Source of the DNA: Oscillibacter faecalis_A
Lineage (GTDB): Bacteria > Bacillota > Clostridia > Oscillospirales > Oscillospiraceae
Direction of reading: 5' to 3'
Assembly: GCF_029218125.1 (NCBI RefSeq)
Contig: NZ_JARFXX010000002.1
Location: 1 to 64,000, forward strand
DNA: 64,000 nucleotides
Of this stretch, positions 36,335 to 46,327 are shown piece after piece (the stretch's first letter is position 1; each line of letters begins with the position of its first letter). The translations under genes were made by a program, and so were the position numbers. The notes under the pieces are model-generated. The model was given only the letters and a program-made list of their open reading frames with translations. It searched no databases and was not told where the DNA came from.

Positions 36335-36522
36335 TCGACATCTGCCTCCTTTGAATCCGAAGCAGCATTATCGGCCTGTTTGACGATATAGTTCGTAATT
36401 CTCTTCACCATGTCTTTACTGTCATACTGTAGAGTGCGAACATTCTTCAATTCAAAATTTCTGATTGCCATAAACATAGTCATAACACGAGCGTTATTGA
36501 TTTTAGAATCATTCGTCACCAT
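36331..36522 (-). CDS. Small protein linking helicase and SMC-like genes
   Basis: A 63-residue protein (NARVMTMFMAIRNFELKNVR). It overlaps the upstream helicase gene by 14 bases and the downstream ATPase gene by 4, a sign of tight coupling. No domain is recognised. Its overlap with both neighbours makes it a likely genuine subunit. Confidence 0.65.
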   Translation of the reverse strand: MVTNDSKINNARVMTMFMAIRNFELKNVRTLQYDSKDMVKRITNYIVKQADNAASDSKEADVE

Positions 36523-38668
36523 AGTAATCCTCCGCCTTCTTTGTTTCTTCCTCTATGTCAATATAAACTCCATAAGAATCCATAATGTGAGTCATTAACT
36601 CTTCTGCTTTTTCACGGTTCGACGCAAGTTTTCCAAACTCATTGATTCGTGCAAGCTCACCCAGAATAATGCTCTTGTCCTCATTATAGTTTGTAGGAAG
36701 GACGTCATCTAAATCACGGGGCAATGTTACAAAATCATAAATGACAGCCTTATTTTTGCCTTCGCTCCGGCGCAAAAGCCTGCCTCTGCGCTGGATAAAC
36801 TCTTTTGGATTTCGGGAACTTGAAAGAATGAACGCTGTCTGGATGCCGGGGATATTGACACCCTCGTCCAAGCATTTGATTGCTGTGATGACTTGATATA
36901 AGCCATCTTGGAAATATTCCTTGATATTCTGCCGTTCCTTTAAATCCTCTTCGGCAGTAAAGCGTTGGACAGACATACCGTATTCAGATCTTAATTTTTG
37001 GGTAACAAGATCAATTTGGCGAGATTCTTCACCGGAGTCTTCATCTTCCGCCATCGTAGCGCCGCAATATACAAGGATGTTCTTTTTATCTCGGTAGTCA
37101 CCCATCAGTTCCATTAGGAGCGCAACTTTACCCCTGGCACCTGCCAACAATCTTGTTCGCTGGTAAACGATGAATTTTCCAGCCTCAGAAACCCGCAGCT
37201 TACCGTTCTTCTGAATTAAATACTTCTTGAGCTCTCTGGTCAGTTGCTGATAAGTGTTGAGTTCATCATTCTGGAGATAAACAGGGATAGGGAAGTAGTC
37301 ATATGGGACAAGGGCTTTGTCCCGAATTGCGTCTTCCAGACCATAGTTGATCACCTCATCCCCGAAGAAGCGGAATAGCCGCGCTGTACCAGCCCTATCC
37401 ATATGACGCTCAATCGTGGCGGACAGTGCGATGCGATACTTGAACTGTTCAGGCATAATACTCGACAGGGTCTCTGAGCCAAAGTTGTGGGCTTCATCCA
37501 CTATGAATAAGATATTATCATCCTCGGTGAATTTGGTTACATAGGGCTGAACTTTCGGGCCTGAGAAAGTATCATTTGTTGTGATACAAACAAAGGGTGC
37601 CCCTTCTTTTCTGAAGCGTCTACACGCTTGTTTCAGACGATCTTCCCAGCGTGGAGTGGTAGATTTTGAATGTGCAATAATTGGTATGGGAGCCCATTCA
37701 ATCACATCCTCTTCCCACTGGCTCACAAGGTGAATGTACGGACAGACAATAAAAACCGCCAACTTATCATTTAGTTGTTCAGCCAGTCGAACCATAGCTG
37801 CAAGTGCAGTGAAGGTCTTGCCGGCACCAGTACACATGGAGTAGATACCCTTGCAGTGCTGCTTGAACCATTGGTCATTCGCAGTATCCTGATAGCCGCG
37901 CATCTTCACATAATCAGGCATGTGAAATTTGGCGTTTTTCTTGATGTAGGATCTATAGCCGTATTCCCGCTCATCCGTTGTATAGTCCACAGTTGATTTG
38001 CGGAAATTGAGTAGCTTATCAATGATGATATCAGGGAATGGGACAACTTTAAGCTTCTTCGTATTATCAATCCAGTTGTTGTCAAAGTCCCGCTCAGCTT
38101 CAGCAACAGCATCGATTTGACTTTGATCCTTCCAAGAACAAAAAGTATAGATGGACTCAAAGTTCTCATCAAATCCGTTGCTCGATTCGTTCATAGAGCC
38201 TGTAAAACTGATTCGATTTCCGTCGGAATCAATATAAATAGCTATTTTTTCGTGGTAAATATTAATTCCGGTATCAGTGCTCATGAACGCCAACCGCATC
38301 TCAAGCATTCCGGAAGCAACCATATTAGCGATTAGGTTTAGCCTTTCCTCTTCAAAAAAATTCAGTGGTGAAGTCAAACTAACCTCCAAGGCTCCGATGA
38401 TAACTTCTTCACGAGTTTTGTAACCAAGATCAATGGCTTGGATATCCTCCGAACTCAATTTGGGAGAGCAGATGAGCTGGACTTTTCCTCCATGCTCAGC
38501 CATAGCAAACAGTCCGGTACTCAGATCGATTAGAGAGGATGTAGAAAAATATCCGACAGAACGCTTGTACACAACTGTCTCCTTAAGTACGGGGATAAAA
38601 AAGTCCCGGGGAAAATCGTGCTCATTGGAGCGATATCTGATTTTTATGTCCAGATCCCGAAAACTCAT
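36509..38668 (-). CDS. PLD-nuclease/DEAD-box helicase of the phosphorothioation island
   Basis: A 719-residue protein. The N-terminal ~200 residues are a phospholipase D-like nuclease domain (YHEKIAIYIDSDGNR, FTGSMNES). A superfamily 2 helicase follows, with Walker A (MCTGAGKTFTALAAM), DEAH box (LFIVDEAHNFGS) and motif VI (IQRRGRLLRRSEGKNK). Combined nuclease and translocase activity fits a restriction subunit. It lies directly downstream of the cysteine desulfurase gene in one operon and resembles the restriction modules (SspFGH-type) that accompany SspABCD. Confidence 0.78.
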   Translation of the reverse strand: MSFRDLDIKIRYRSNEHDFPRDFFIPVLKETVVYKRSVGYFSTSSLIDLSTGLFAMAEHGGKVQLICSPKLSSEDIQAIDLGYKTREEVIIGALEVSLTSPLNFFEEERLNLIANMVASGMLEMRLAFMSTDTGINIYHEKIAIYIDSDGNRISFTGSMNESSNGFDENFESIYTFCSWKDQSQIDAVAEAERDFDNNWIDNTKKLKVVPFPDIIIDKLLNFRKSTVDYTTDEREYGYRSYIKKNAKFHMPDYVKMRGYQDTANDQWFKQHCKGIYSMCTGAGKTFTALAAMVRLAEQLNDKLAVFIVCPYIHLVSQWEEDVIEWAPIPIIAHSKSTTPRWEDRLKQACRRFRKEGAPFVCITTNDTFSGPKVQPYVTKFTEDDNILFIVDEAHNFGSETLSSIMPEQFKYRIALSATIERHMDRAGTARLFRFFGDEVINYGLEDAIRDKALVPYDYFPIPVYLQNDELNTYQQLTRELKKYLIQKNGKLRVSEAGKFIVYQRTRLLAGARGKVALLMELMGDYRDKKNILVYCGATMAEDEDSGEESRQIDLVTQKLRSEYGMSVQRFTAEEDLKERQNIKEYFQDGLYQVITAIKCLDEGVNIPGIQTAFILSSSRNPKEFIQRRGRLLRRSEGKNKAVIYDFVTLPRDLDDVLPTNYNEDKSIILGELARINEFGKLASNREKAEELMTHIMDSYGVYIDIEEETKKAEDYYGDE

Positions 38669-38689
38669 AATTTACCCCCTTGCGTGTAC

Positions 38690-39823
38690 TTAGAGACTCT
38701 TGATTGCACTTATCAGTGCATCGATGTCTTCTTTTGTATTGAATTGTCCGATGCCAATTCTAATCGTGCCATGATACGGCTTGTCGCCAAGATAATCATG
38801 GATATATGGAGCACAGTGGTATCCGGTGCGGACGGCAATGTCGTATTCATCATCCAAGATGATGCCGACTTCGTCAGACTGATACCCTTCTACTACAAAA
38901 GAAACGATTCCAAGGGTCTTGTCAGTATCAAATGTGCCCATAAGGTTAACGGACGGAATACCATTCAGCGCCTCAAGCAAATACTCCGTCAATTCACAAA
39001 GGGTTTTTCTGTGTTCATTAATGTCAAGGCCCTTTAAGGAAGCGTTCAAACCTGCTATTGCCACAACATTTGTGCTGGAAGCTTCATAGCGTCCAGGAGC
39101 CTCCTCGGGCATATCCAGAGTCAAAGATGAACTTCCAGTTCCACCGGTCAACACCTTTTTCAAAGTGATGCCGTGCTTAATTAGGAAGCCTCCAATACCG
39201 AAAGGTCCCATCAAAGTCTTATGTCCAGCAAAACAGAGAACATCAGCATTTAAAGCTGGCATATCCAGATCAATCAATCCAGCTGCCTGGGCTGCATCGA
39301 GAACGGTAATTGCTCCGTACTCTCTCGCCATCAAAAATATCTCTGCCACAGGCAGAATGTATCCTGTGACGTTGCTGAGTGCATTCAGAATTACGACAGA
39401 AGGCGAATTAATGCTAAACTGGTACTTTGCCTTCTCCAAATCAATTTGCAGATCCTTAGTCAGAGGAAGCATTTTAACACTTGCCCCAGAATTTACCGAT
39501 AACTGATAGACTGTGCGGGCAACTGCGTTGTGCTCATAGGGGGAAACATAGATAACGGAATTTCCGGTTAAATCAAGTCCATTGAGAACCTGATTCAATG
39601 CATGGGTCACAGAGGGGGTGAAAACTATATCCGCATACCCAGTCGCATGAAAAAGAGAAAGAAGGCGGTTCTTTGTATCATCGATGATTGCAGAAGCGGC
39701 TCGGGCAGCTTTATATGAGCCGCGACCAGCGTTAAATGACAACTCTCTATTTGCTGTTTCAAGTGCAGTGTAAACCCTTTCTGGCTTTGGAAAAGTGGTT
39801 GCTGCGTTGTCCAAGTAAATCAT
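38690..39823 (-). CDS. sspA: Cysteine desulfurase of the DNA phosphorothioation system
   Basis: A 377-residue PLP-dependent class V enzyme (YLDNAATTFPKPERVY) that should take sulfur from L-cysteine as a persulfide. The PLP lysine lies in FAGHKTLMGP and the catalytic cysteine in RTGYHCAPYIHD (about C337). It sits inside the operon with the SspB-, SspC- and SspD-like genes, which supports sulfur delivery to DNA rather than a housekeeping NifS/IscS role. DndA would be an equivalent name in Dnd systems. Confidence 0.85.
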   Translation of the reverse strand: MIYLDNAATTFPKPERVYTALETANRELSFNAGRGSYKAARAASAIIDDTKNRLLSLFHATGYADIVFTPSVTHALNQVLNGLDLTGNSVIYVSPYEHNAVARTVYQLSVNSGASVKMLPLTKDLQIDLEKAKYQFSINSPSVVILNALSNVTGYILPVAEIFLMAREYGAITVLDAAQAAGLIDLDMPALNADVLCFAGHKTLMGPFGIGGFLIKHGITLKKVLTGGTGSSSLTLDMPEEAPGRYEASSTNVVAIAGLNASLKGLDINEHRKTLCELTEYLLEALNGIPSVNLMGTFDTDKTLGIVSFVVEGYQSDEVGIILDDEYDIAVRTGYHCAPYIHDYLGDKPYHGTIRIGIGQFNTKEDIDALISAIKSL

Positions 39824-39834
39824 GTTGGGACTCC

Positions 39835-42800
39835 TTAAGTCATTAGTTTCTTGATAGCATCCATCAATACGCCAATCTTTTCGTTGTTTTCAAGAATACC
39901 ATCATACTCTTCCATCACATCCTCGAGAGCATTCCTAAAGAAAGTTGCAGTGGTGGAAAGATTCTCAGCATCAAAGTCATAGAATCGCTCCACTGAGGTG
40001 CCGTCATCAGACATGAGCAAGATTTTTTGGGAAGTGTCTACGGCATTCTCCTTCTTGGAAAGGACTTCGTCAACCGCTTCCTTAAGTTCATCCTTAAACT
40101 TGCGTTCAAAACCAGATTTCCAGTCTTCGATGAACATACCAGTTGTCTTTCTGACAATTTTACTGGCGATATCATCTGTATCGCCAGTATCAACTGCCTG
40201 AATATATTCGATCAGGCTACTGACTCTTGCCGAAAAAATGCTATTTTTCGCAACCTCTGGTAAGTTATCATACCAGGTGAGCAGGCTTTGCTGGAGATTA
40301 GTTTCTTCGGCAAAACCAAAAGTATCGCGGATAATTTTGATAGCAGTTGCACGGACAAAATGAATATGGGAATCAATCTCGTTTTTCACCACTTGCACTG
40401 CCGCAATCGTATCTGTAGTAGCTGTGGATTTGAAGATTTTGGGCAGGCGTTCGAAAATAATCTCACGCGGATTAAGGTAGATATCTGTAAAGAGTTTGCG
40501 AAAGGCAATAATACTTTTGATATCCTGGTCATCGCGGTCTGGATCCTCAAAAGTCTTGGAAGTTTGTGGCAAAGAACGATACCATGACTGCATCATGCAG
40601 GAGATCTTGGCCAGTCGATTCTTCTTATCTACTTCTCTGCAGTATTCACTGTAATCTGAAAAGAGCGTCTCCAAAGCATGGACATATTCAGCTTTTTGCA
40701 CAGTTTCCAATTCAACATAGAGCGAATAGTCCTTGGGATGCTTGACGATGTTGTTGACTGTTTCCAGATCCAGAACTACTTCCTTTTTGTTGAGATAGAT
40801 AATAGGCATGTTCTCAAGCCGTAGCAAGCTGTCAAGAATATAGAACGGCAGAACACCCAGTCTCATGCCATAAGGAGCGCAAGTCAGTCTGGTAATAATG
40901 ATGTCAAAGGACTTTTTTTGATTTACGCAACTGGCAAAGAACTGCTCCAATTCCGCCCGAACTCTCCGCATGTTTTCGTCACTTTGGGTATGAATCATGA
41001 CTGCACGGAAAATCGTGGATTCTGCGCTCGTACCATTATCATACTTGGAAACATCCTTTCCATTCAGCAACTCATCAAGAATTGTATTTCTTGCTTTTGC
41101 AACTTGAGCAGTTACTTCATGGCGGTTGATCAGTTCATGGTTGATTCTGGGAGTAAAATGATAGGCTGTGTCACAAATATCACTGACAAGACGATTCAAT
41201 CCCTTAGGGCCAATAGCGATTGGCCCATCCATACTGTAGATGTTTTGAAGAGGATAGTAGGTATTCTTTACCCATTCGTTCAGAGCTATAATGGTTTCCT
41301 CTGCGAGTTTTTCAAGTTCTTTTTTGATGACCAAATTGTCTTCAATAAAAGTGCTATTATTGTGGAGGCTGCTGATGGCCAGATAATACTTAGCTATTTC
41401 GTCACAGGTAACCGAGACGTTTGGTAGACAGGTGATAAGGCAAGGATCAGAAATCTCTTTAGTATGTGCCTCGACCGCGGCACGATCAATCTCCTCAGAA
41501 GGCATCATCATCACTATAACGCCATCAGGGCGATTTGGCCAGGTTAGATAAGACAAATCCTTCAAATTCATGTACTGTGCATAGGTCATATATGCAAAGT
41601 TGAAGTAGCGGGTCATACAGAAGGTTTGGTTATGCTTCTTAGGGAGAATGTACCTTTCTTTTACGACATTAGCCAGGACGCTGCAGGGATCCGCTTTAGA
41701 AAAGCGCTTTTTCATGCAGTCAGCAATAGCCTGCTCAATATCCACACCAACATTATTTTTAAATTCATATGCGCCAGTACGGGCTTTGAATTCAATCAGT
41801 TTTCTGTCACTCAGATGTGCCAGAGCAATCTGAATATCGGCTTTGTCCAGGCCTGTTGCAAGCGTAATAAACTTTTCAGATGCTGTGATTTCATCGGCAT
41901 TATTGATCATTCGGATAACCGCAATGCTCTTGATAACAGCCGCTTCCACAGCAGTTTTAATCTGAGAGAGTGCATAGTCAGCCTTCAGCCATTCATGGTG
42001 AATACCTACCTGAACCTCCTCCTTAAACAGAGGAACAAAGTAGTCATAAACGCTATCAACACCGACAAATTTATCGTTTTTACTCTTTTCAACATGCCGG
42101 GCAAGGCCGTTAGCGTCCTTACTTGCGATATAGGTGAAGATTGTGCGTTCATTTTGGGCAATCTTCTCGCTTAGGTTCAGTAGCAACATTGCAGCAACAG
42201 GAGTCAAGGGAAAACATCCCTTACCCACAATTTCATTGTAGTCTCCCGGAGTAAACAATGAACTAAAAGCTTTCAGTGCATAGGACTTTTCAATGAGATC
42301 TGCGTAAAGCTGGTTTCCCTTGGCCCAGCTATCGAATGCAGGAGTCTTTGAAATGGCATCAGAAATTAACTCGTAGTTATTTTGAGAGGAAACAACAAAA
42401 TATATCTCTTTCAGGCGTCCTTCCACGCCCTTGAAAGAATTCAAAATCTCAGCAGGCAGAGCAGCACCATAGGTTTTAATGCTCTTATGTGCGACACAAG
42501 TGAGATGCAGTTGCTCATCTTTAGAGGCGTTACACAGCTCACACATATCCTGCAGGATCTTCATATCATCAGCAAAGCCTTCGACCGCATGCCCCTCAAT
42601 ATACTTGCTAAATTCATCAAAAATGATATAGATGCCTGCATAACCATGCTTTTCACGCAGAATTCGGTTTACAGATTGATAGACGGAAATAACTTCATTG
42701 TCGATTAGCGGATTGAACATGCCGCCAGAAGTCAATTCCGGATAAACAGCACGGAAAAATTCCAGTGCCTTTTCATCGTAAGACTCCAGTTTCTTGATAA

Positions 42801-43362
42801 AAGAATCGATGGTTTCTTTATTCAGTTTCCTCTGGAACAATTTATATGTATCGGGAAAGTTCTGCTGCCAGTTCAGGAGCATCTTGACTGACTCGGTGTA
42901 GTAATTATCAGGAATTACGTCATCTAAGCCATCACGAACCAGCGCAGAGGTCAAGCCACGCATGAAAGCCTGGTTCAGAGAGTTGTTGCCGTTGGCGTTG
43001 ATAAGAACGGGTAAGAACTGTCCCTGATTTTCCATAACATCACTGATGTGGGAAGCAGCATCAGGATTAACTGCAGAGATGCGCTGAACCAACTTTTTGA
43101 TTGCAGACATTTGGCAGGTCTGAGACAAAATGGACAGTAAAACCAGCAGCAGATGGCTTTTTCCCTTGCCGTAGGGGCCAATTAAAACCGTAGCTCGATT
43201 ACCGCTGAAGCTACGAACTTCGTTAATATATGAATCAAGAATGTTGACAGAGGATCGTGTGGGAATGTATCCGTCAATCTTATCTTGGACATACAGATCA
43301 AGAGTAAGGTTCACAGATTTCTCAAAGCGATTATCAATTTTGATGAGTTCGAGTAATTTCAT
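39835..43362 (-). CDS. sspC: Large P-loop ATPase of the phosphorothioation system
   Basis: A 1175-residue ATPase. The Walker A is GPYGKGKS (62-69), with a Walker B (GIYIIFDEFSKYI) near 250. The remainder is a long helical region without recognised catalytic motifs. It overlaps the DUF4007 gene by four bases (ATGA). Ssp/BREX-type loci carry comparable large ATPases (SspC, BrxC). The neighbouring DUF4007 and PAPS-reductase-type genes make the Ssp assignment much more likely than BREX, as no PglX/PglZ is present. Confidence 0.78.
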   Translation of the reverse strand: MKLLELIKIDNRFEKSVNLTLDLYVQDKIDGYIPTRSSVNILDSYINEVRSFSGNRATVLIGPYGKGKSHLLLVLLSILSQTCQMSAIKKLVQRISAVNPDAASHISDVMENQGQFLPVLINANGNNSLNQAFMRGLTSALVRDGLDDVIPDNYYTESVKMLLNWQQNFPDTYKLFQRKLNKETIDSFIKKLESYDEKALEFFRAVYPELTSGGMFNPLIDNEVISVYQSVNRILREKHGYAGIYIIFDEFSKYIEGHAVEGFADDMKILQDMCELCNASKDEQLHLTCVAHKSIKTYGAALPAEILNSFKGVEGRLKEIYFVVSSQNNYELISDAISKTPAFDSWAKGNQLYADLIEKSYALKAFSSLFTPGDYNEIVGKGCFPLTPVAAMLLLNLSEKIAQNERTIFTYIASKDANGLARHVEKSKNDKFVGVDSVYDYFVPLFKEEVQVGIHHEWLKADYALSQIKTAVEAAVIKSIAVIRMINNADEITASEKFITLATGLDKADIQIALAHLSDRKLIEFKARTGAYEFKNNVGVDIEQAIADCMKKRFSKADPCSVLANVVKERYILPKKHNQTFCMTRYFNFAYMTYAQYMNLKDLSYLTWPNRPDGVIVMMMPSEEIDRAAVEAHTKEISDPCLITCLPNVSVTCDEIAKYYLAISSLHNNSTFIEDNLVIKKELEKLAEETIIALNEWVKNTYYPLQNIYSMDGPIAIGPKGLNRLVSDICDTAYHFTPRINHELINRHEVTAQVAKARNTILDELLNGKDVSKYDNGTSAESTIFRAVMIHTQSDENMRRVRAELEQFFASCVNQKKSFDIIITRLTCAPYGMRLGVLPFYILDSLLRLENMPIIYLNKKEVVLDLETVNNIVKHPKDYSLYVELETVQKAEYVHALETLFSDYSEYCREVDKKNRLAKISCMMQSWYRSLPQTSKTFEDPDRDDQDIKSIIAFRKLFTDIYLNPREIIFERLPKIFKSTATTDTIAAVQVVKNEIDSHIHFVRATAIKIIRDTFGFAEETNLQQSLLTWYDNLPEVAKNSIFSARVSSLIEYIQAVDTGDTDDIASKIVRKTTGMFIEDWKSGFERKFKDELKEAVDEVLSKKENAVDTSQKILLMSDDGTSVERFYDFDAENLSTTATFFRNALEDVMEEYDGILENNEKIGVLMDAIKKLMT

Positions 43363-44234
43363 GCGTTATGGCTTCTTTCATAGTGTTCTTCAAGGATTGC
43401 ATAAGTCGTAGGCATGTATGCAGGGTAAATGACATCCAAACCAGCCGTGCGATTTACGCGGATGTACCCTTTATTTTGGAGCTGGTCAAGATATTCGTTA
43501 ATGGATACTCGGTTAAGGTAAAAGACCTTGCCTGGCATATTATTTCCGGAAACAATGTCGTCAATAGACAGGACATTTTCTTCGCGAATTTTATCGGCGA
43601 TTACATATAGGATCAGGGAGGGGTCAATCAAATCCCTGGCAGGATGTTTCTTCTCAAAGGTATTGGAATCCACCTTACTTAAAAATCCCAGCGCTGCAAA
43701 AGGACTGATTCTCTTTTCTTCCGGATCAGAGGGTACATCCCCATTTTCGGTGTACATTTGCAAAATTGCAGCGCAATCATCTGCAATAGAACGCTCTGGG
43801 GGCATTGTATCGCCAGTAATATTGATAATATTTTCCGTCATCATATTGATGAGTTCTTCTCTCTTAAAAGAAGTCACATCAATATTGTTGAAGAAGATAT
43901 TCCAGGAAGTCGCGAGTTTGAAATTCCTGGCGATGTTTGCATGAATCACCCAGAGAGAAAAAATGTCTTCAAAATAGGGATCATTCTGGAAAATAAGATT
44001 TCCATATTCCGTCAGAGTAACGCCATCACGCGGGTGTTCCTTAGTGAGTTCAGCAGTACGCATCCAGTAACGGATGGACTTTGCCATGTTCGTACCAACT
44101 CCAAGTGCGTCTGCGCCGCTGTTTTCGGAAAATACTCTGGGGTTTTCATGCACAGCGTTCAAGCCTTTTGTGAGCCATCCTTCTCGAAGAGTAAATGATT
44201 CATGACCCTTAAGTCTGTAATCTTTTTTGTCCAT
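43359..44234 (-). CDS. sspB: DUF4007 protein, SspB-like DNA nickase
   Basis: A 291-residue DUF4007 protein. The family signature GHESFTLREGWLTKG is at the N-terminus, and the C-terminal winged-helix-like part (VSINEYLDQLQNKGYIRV) could bind DNA. In characterised SspABCD systems the DUF4007 subunit SspB nicks DNA so that sulfur can enter one strand. It is second in the operon, between the SspD- and SspC-like genes. Confidence 0.8.
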   Translation of the reverse strand: MDKKDYRLKGHESFTLREGWLTKGLNAVHENPRVFSENSGADALGVGTNMAKSIRYWMRTAELTKEHPRDGVTLTEYGNLIFQNDPYFEDIFSLWVIHANIARNFKLATSWNIFFNNIDVTSFKREELINMMTENIINITGDTMPPERSIADDCAAILQMYTENGDVPSDPEEKRISPFAALGFLSKVDSNTFEKKHPARDLIDPSLILYVIADKIREENVLSIDDIVSGNNMPGKVFYLNRVSINEYLDQLQNKGYIRVNRTAGLDVIYPAYMPTTYAILEEHYERSHNA

Positions 44235-44253
44235 GCAGGTCTTCCTTTAACTT

Positions 44254-45966
44254 TTAACTTCGTTTTATCGTCATGACTTTCCGCATATAGCATCCACCAT
44301 CGTAGTGCCCGATGCAGAGGCCGCAACGAACGCACTTATGATCGGCAATCTTATATGAGAGAAGTCCGGTATGATCGGTCTGTATATTGATTGCGCCATT
44401 GGAACAAGCACTTTCGCAGCCAAGGCAACCCATACACATTTGGTATTTAGTGATCTGACACTTTACTTTATCCTCAACGGCTTTGATGCTCTTGCAATGA
44501 CCAGCCTTTTTATTGAGAATACTTACTTTCAATGTTTTGCTTCCAATTTTGCCTTGAAGTTTCAGAAGTAGGGTTCCATCCTTATCCAGGACATACACTT
44601 CGCCAAGTCGGGCGTTGCCAAGATCATAATTGATATAGCCGAAAGGCTTGAATAACTCGTAGAGTTCTTCTGTAATTGGCTTTTGCAGTTCAAAATTCAA
44701 GGTGTTTTCCTGCAGGGCACAGGGCTCAAAGGTAATTACAGAGCTTTTAGCGTACTCTAAGCCGTTACCACCCTGACGAGCCCTCCAGTTTCCGTCATCA
44801 ACATAGACTTCCGGATCGGGTTTTCCTATTTTCTTTGCAAAATCAATAAGAAGATTTCGAAAACGCTCATACTGCTCCGGCATATATACCCGCGACATAA
44901 ACCCAGACCAGGCGCTATTATTTGGACAGCACCAGCAGCCAACACGTGTGTATCCAAGACGATACGCTGTATTGAAATCAATACCCGTGGTCAAAAGATA
45001 CAACCAAATATCAAAATCCAACCAATCAATGATTGGCGAGACGGTCTTTTGAATCGCAATTTTAGGGCTATCGGACTCTCTGTCATATTTGCTTCGAGAG
45101 ACCGATTCACTTCTGCGGATGCCGAAGAATGTGAGGATTCGTTTCTTCCTACGGAATAAAGATGTGATTTTTCTCTGGATGGCACCAGTCTTAAAGATAG
45201 TGCAGCACCAGCGCATCACACGACTCGGAGGACCGAGCTGTTCGCAGAGTTCCTCAAAATTTTTGTCCTTGTTTCGAGAGGTCAAGACTGGGGTCTTAGG
45301 ATAAGCTTTGCGGAACCGGGTAACATACGCTTCGGTTTCAGGAAATTCCAGTGTAGTGTCGCCATAAATATGCAGAATCTCTTCAGTGCAGAGGGCGCGC
45401 ATAACAAGGCTTGAAACGACTGTGCTGTCTTTACCACCGCTAAATGAGACATACATCTCTGTAGTGTCGTAACTCTCGGCCATTTTGCGAATAAATCGGG
45501 TCGCCTCGTCGGTGATATTTTCGTAACGCTTTCTGTTAGCAAGCAAGAATTTCTCAATGACTGCCTCAAATGCGGTGTTTTGGTTTTGGACTTCGTACAA
45601 CTTTAATTGCGCTCTAATATAGTCTGCGTCAACATCTTTTGTCTGACTGGCTGTAAAGGGAAGCTTCTCGCCATCTGCGTAGTAATAGTTTCCTGCTGTA
45701 TTCCAAACAGAAGAGTTTTTATACTTAAGCGGGCAGTCCAGTAAAATCTCTAACAGAAGCCTCTCCTGAGGAAATACGGGGCGAATGTCTGATCCAATCC
45801 GCTTTCCCTTAGAACCACAAATAGGGCAATGTTCAGCAAAAGTAGGAATATTGCAAAACTTGCACCAATATATCGTGGAATTGACAATTTCTGTTCTCTC
45901 TCCACAGTGCGGACACTCAGATAATTCGGTTGTGATATTGCAGTTTTTGCACGTATATTTTATCAT
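44254..45966 (-). CDS. sspD: PAPS-reductase-type ATP pyrophosphatase, SspD/DndC-like
   Basis: A 570-residue protein that should activate the DNA phosphate and pass on sulfur. N-terminal zinc ribbons (CKNC ... CPHC, CKFC ... CPIC) are followed by the PP-loop SFSGGKDST (about 173-181) and a PAPS-reductase domain with a Cys-rich GCWCCPNN segment. The C-terminus has two ferredoxin-type clusters (CMGCLGCESAC, CVRCGLC). The fused zinc ribbons and ferredoxin domain make it longer than a plain DndC. I chose ATG 45966 because the frame upstream offers only a TTG. It is the first gene of the operon. Confidence 0.83.
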   Translation of the reverse strand: MIKYTCKNCNITTELSECPHCGERTEIVNSTIYWCKFCNIPTFAEHCPICGSKGKRIGSDIRPVFPQERLLLEILLDCPLKYKNSSVWNTAGNYYYADGEKLPFTASQTKDVDADYIRAQLKLYEVQNQNTAFEAVIEKFLLANRKRYENITDEATRFIRKMAESYDTTEMYVSFSGGKDSTVVSSLVMRALCTEEILHIYGDTTLEFPETEAYVTRFRKAYPKTPVLTSRNKDKNFEELCEQLGPPSRVMRWCCTIFKTGAIQRKITSLFRRKKRILTFFGIRRSESVSRSKYDRESDSPKIAIQKTVSPIIDWLDFDIWLYLLTTGIDFNTAYRLGYTRVGCWCCPNNSAWSGFMSRVYMPEQYERFRNLLIDFAKKIGKPDPEVYVDDGNWRARQGGNGLEYAKSSVITFEPCALQENTLNFELQKPITEELYELFKPFGYINYDLGNARLGEVYVLDKDGTLLLKLQGKIGSKTLKVSILNKKAGHCKSIKAVEDKVKCQITKYQMCMGCLGCESACSNGAINIQTDHTGLLSYKIADHKCVRCGLCIGHYDGGCYMRKVMTIKRS

Positions 45967-46220
45967 TTCAGCCTCACACAACTGTATAAAGAAAATATCA
46001 AGTAGGCCTTATATAGTAAGGTCACTCTTTGAAAATTGAAATATCTATACAGAATATATATTATCATGTCGAAGGGTAAACCGCAATATGTTATCGCACA
46101 AGATTTAACAAGTCAGTATGTAGGGTTTTTATAATAGATAAGGTCAATTATATACCCATGTATTCAAAGTTGGGGGGTATAGCCAACCTGCGAGAGCGCA
46201 CCACGAATACCCCACAGCCA
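45967..46220 (-). promoter_or_regulatory. AT-rich upstream region of the phosphorothioation operon
   Basis: This stretch is much richer in A/T than its neighbours (for example TGATAATATATATTCTG on the minus strand) and must hold the operon promoter. I cannot assign -35/-10 boxes with confidence. No gene is visible. Confidence 0.4.
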
Positions 46221-46257
46221 AAATAGCGGCTGAAACGTAATGTTCCAGCCGCTATTT
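46221..46257. terminator. Hairpin between the Ssp operon and the DUF6809 operon
   Basis: A 12-bp perfect stem, AAATAGCGGCTG (46221-46232) and CAGCCGCTATTT (46246-46257), with T-rich flanks. Confidence 0.65.
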
Positions 46258-46270
46258 TTCTAAAAAAGTT

Positions 46271-46327
46271 TCAGTAGCTGTTTCCGCCGAACTGTGGTAT
46301 ATGTTTGTGCTGCAAGGAGGCGAGCGC
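46271..46327 (+). promoter_or_regulatory. Conserved leader, copy 4 (before DUF6809)
   Basis: CAGTAGCTGTTTCCGCC, then ACTGTGGTATATGTTTGTGC and TGCAAGGAGG, lead into the start at 46328. Here the leader precedes DUF6809 without a recombinase, unlike 3921. Confidence 0.5.

Noticed and set aside
39835..43362. BREX system (BrxC) for the large ATPase
   Set aside because: No PglX, PglZ, BrxL or BrxA-like genes are present, whereas DUF4007, cysteine desulfurase and PAPS-reductase genes adjoin.
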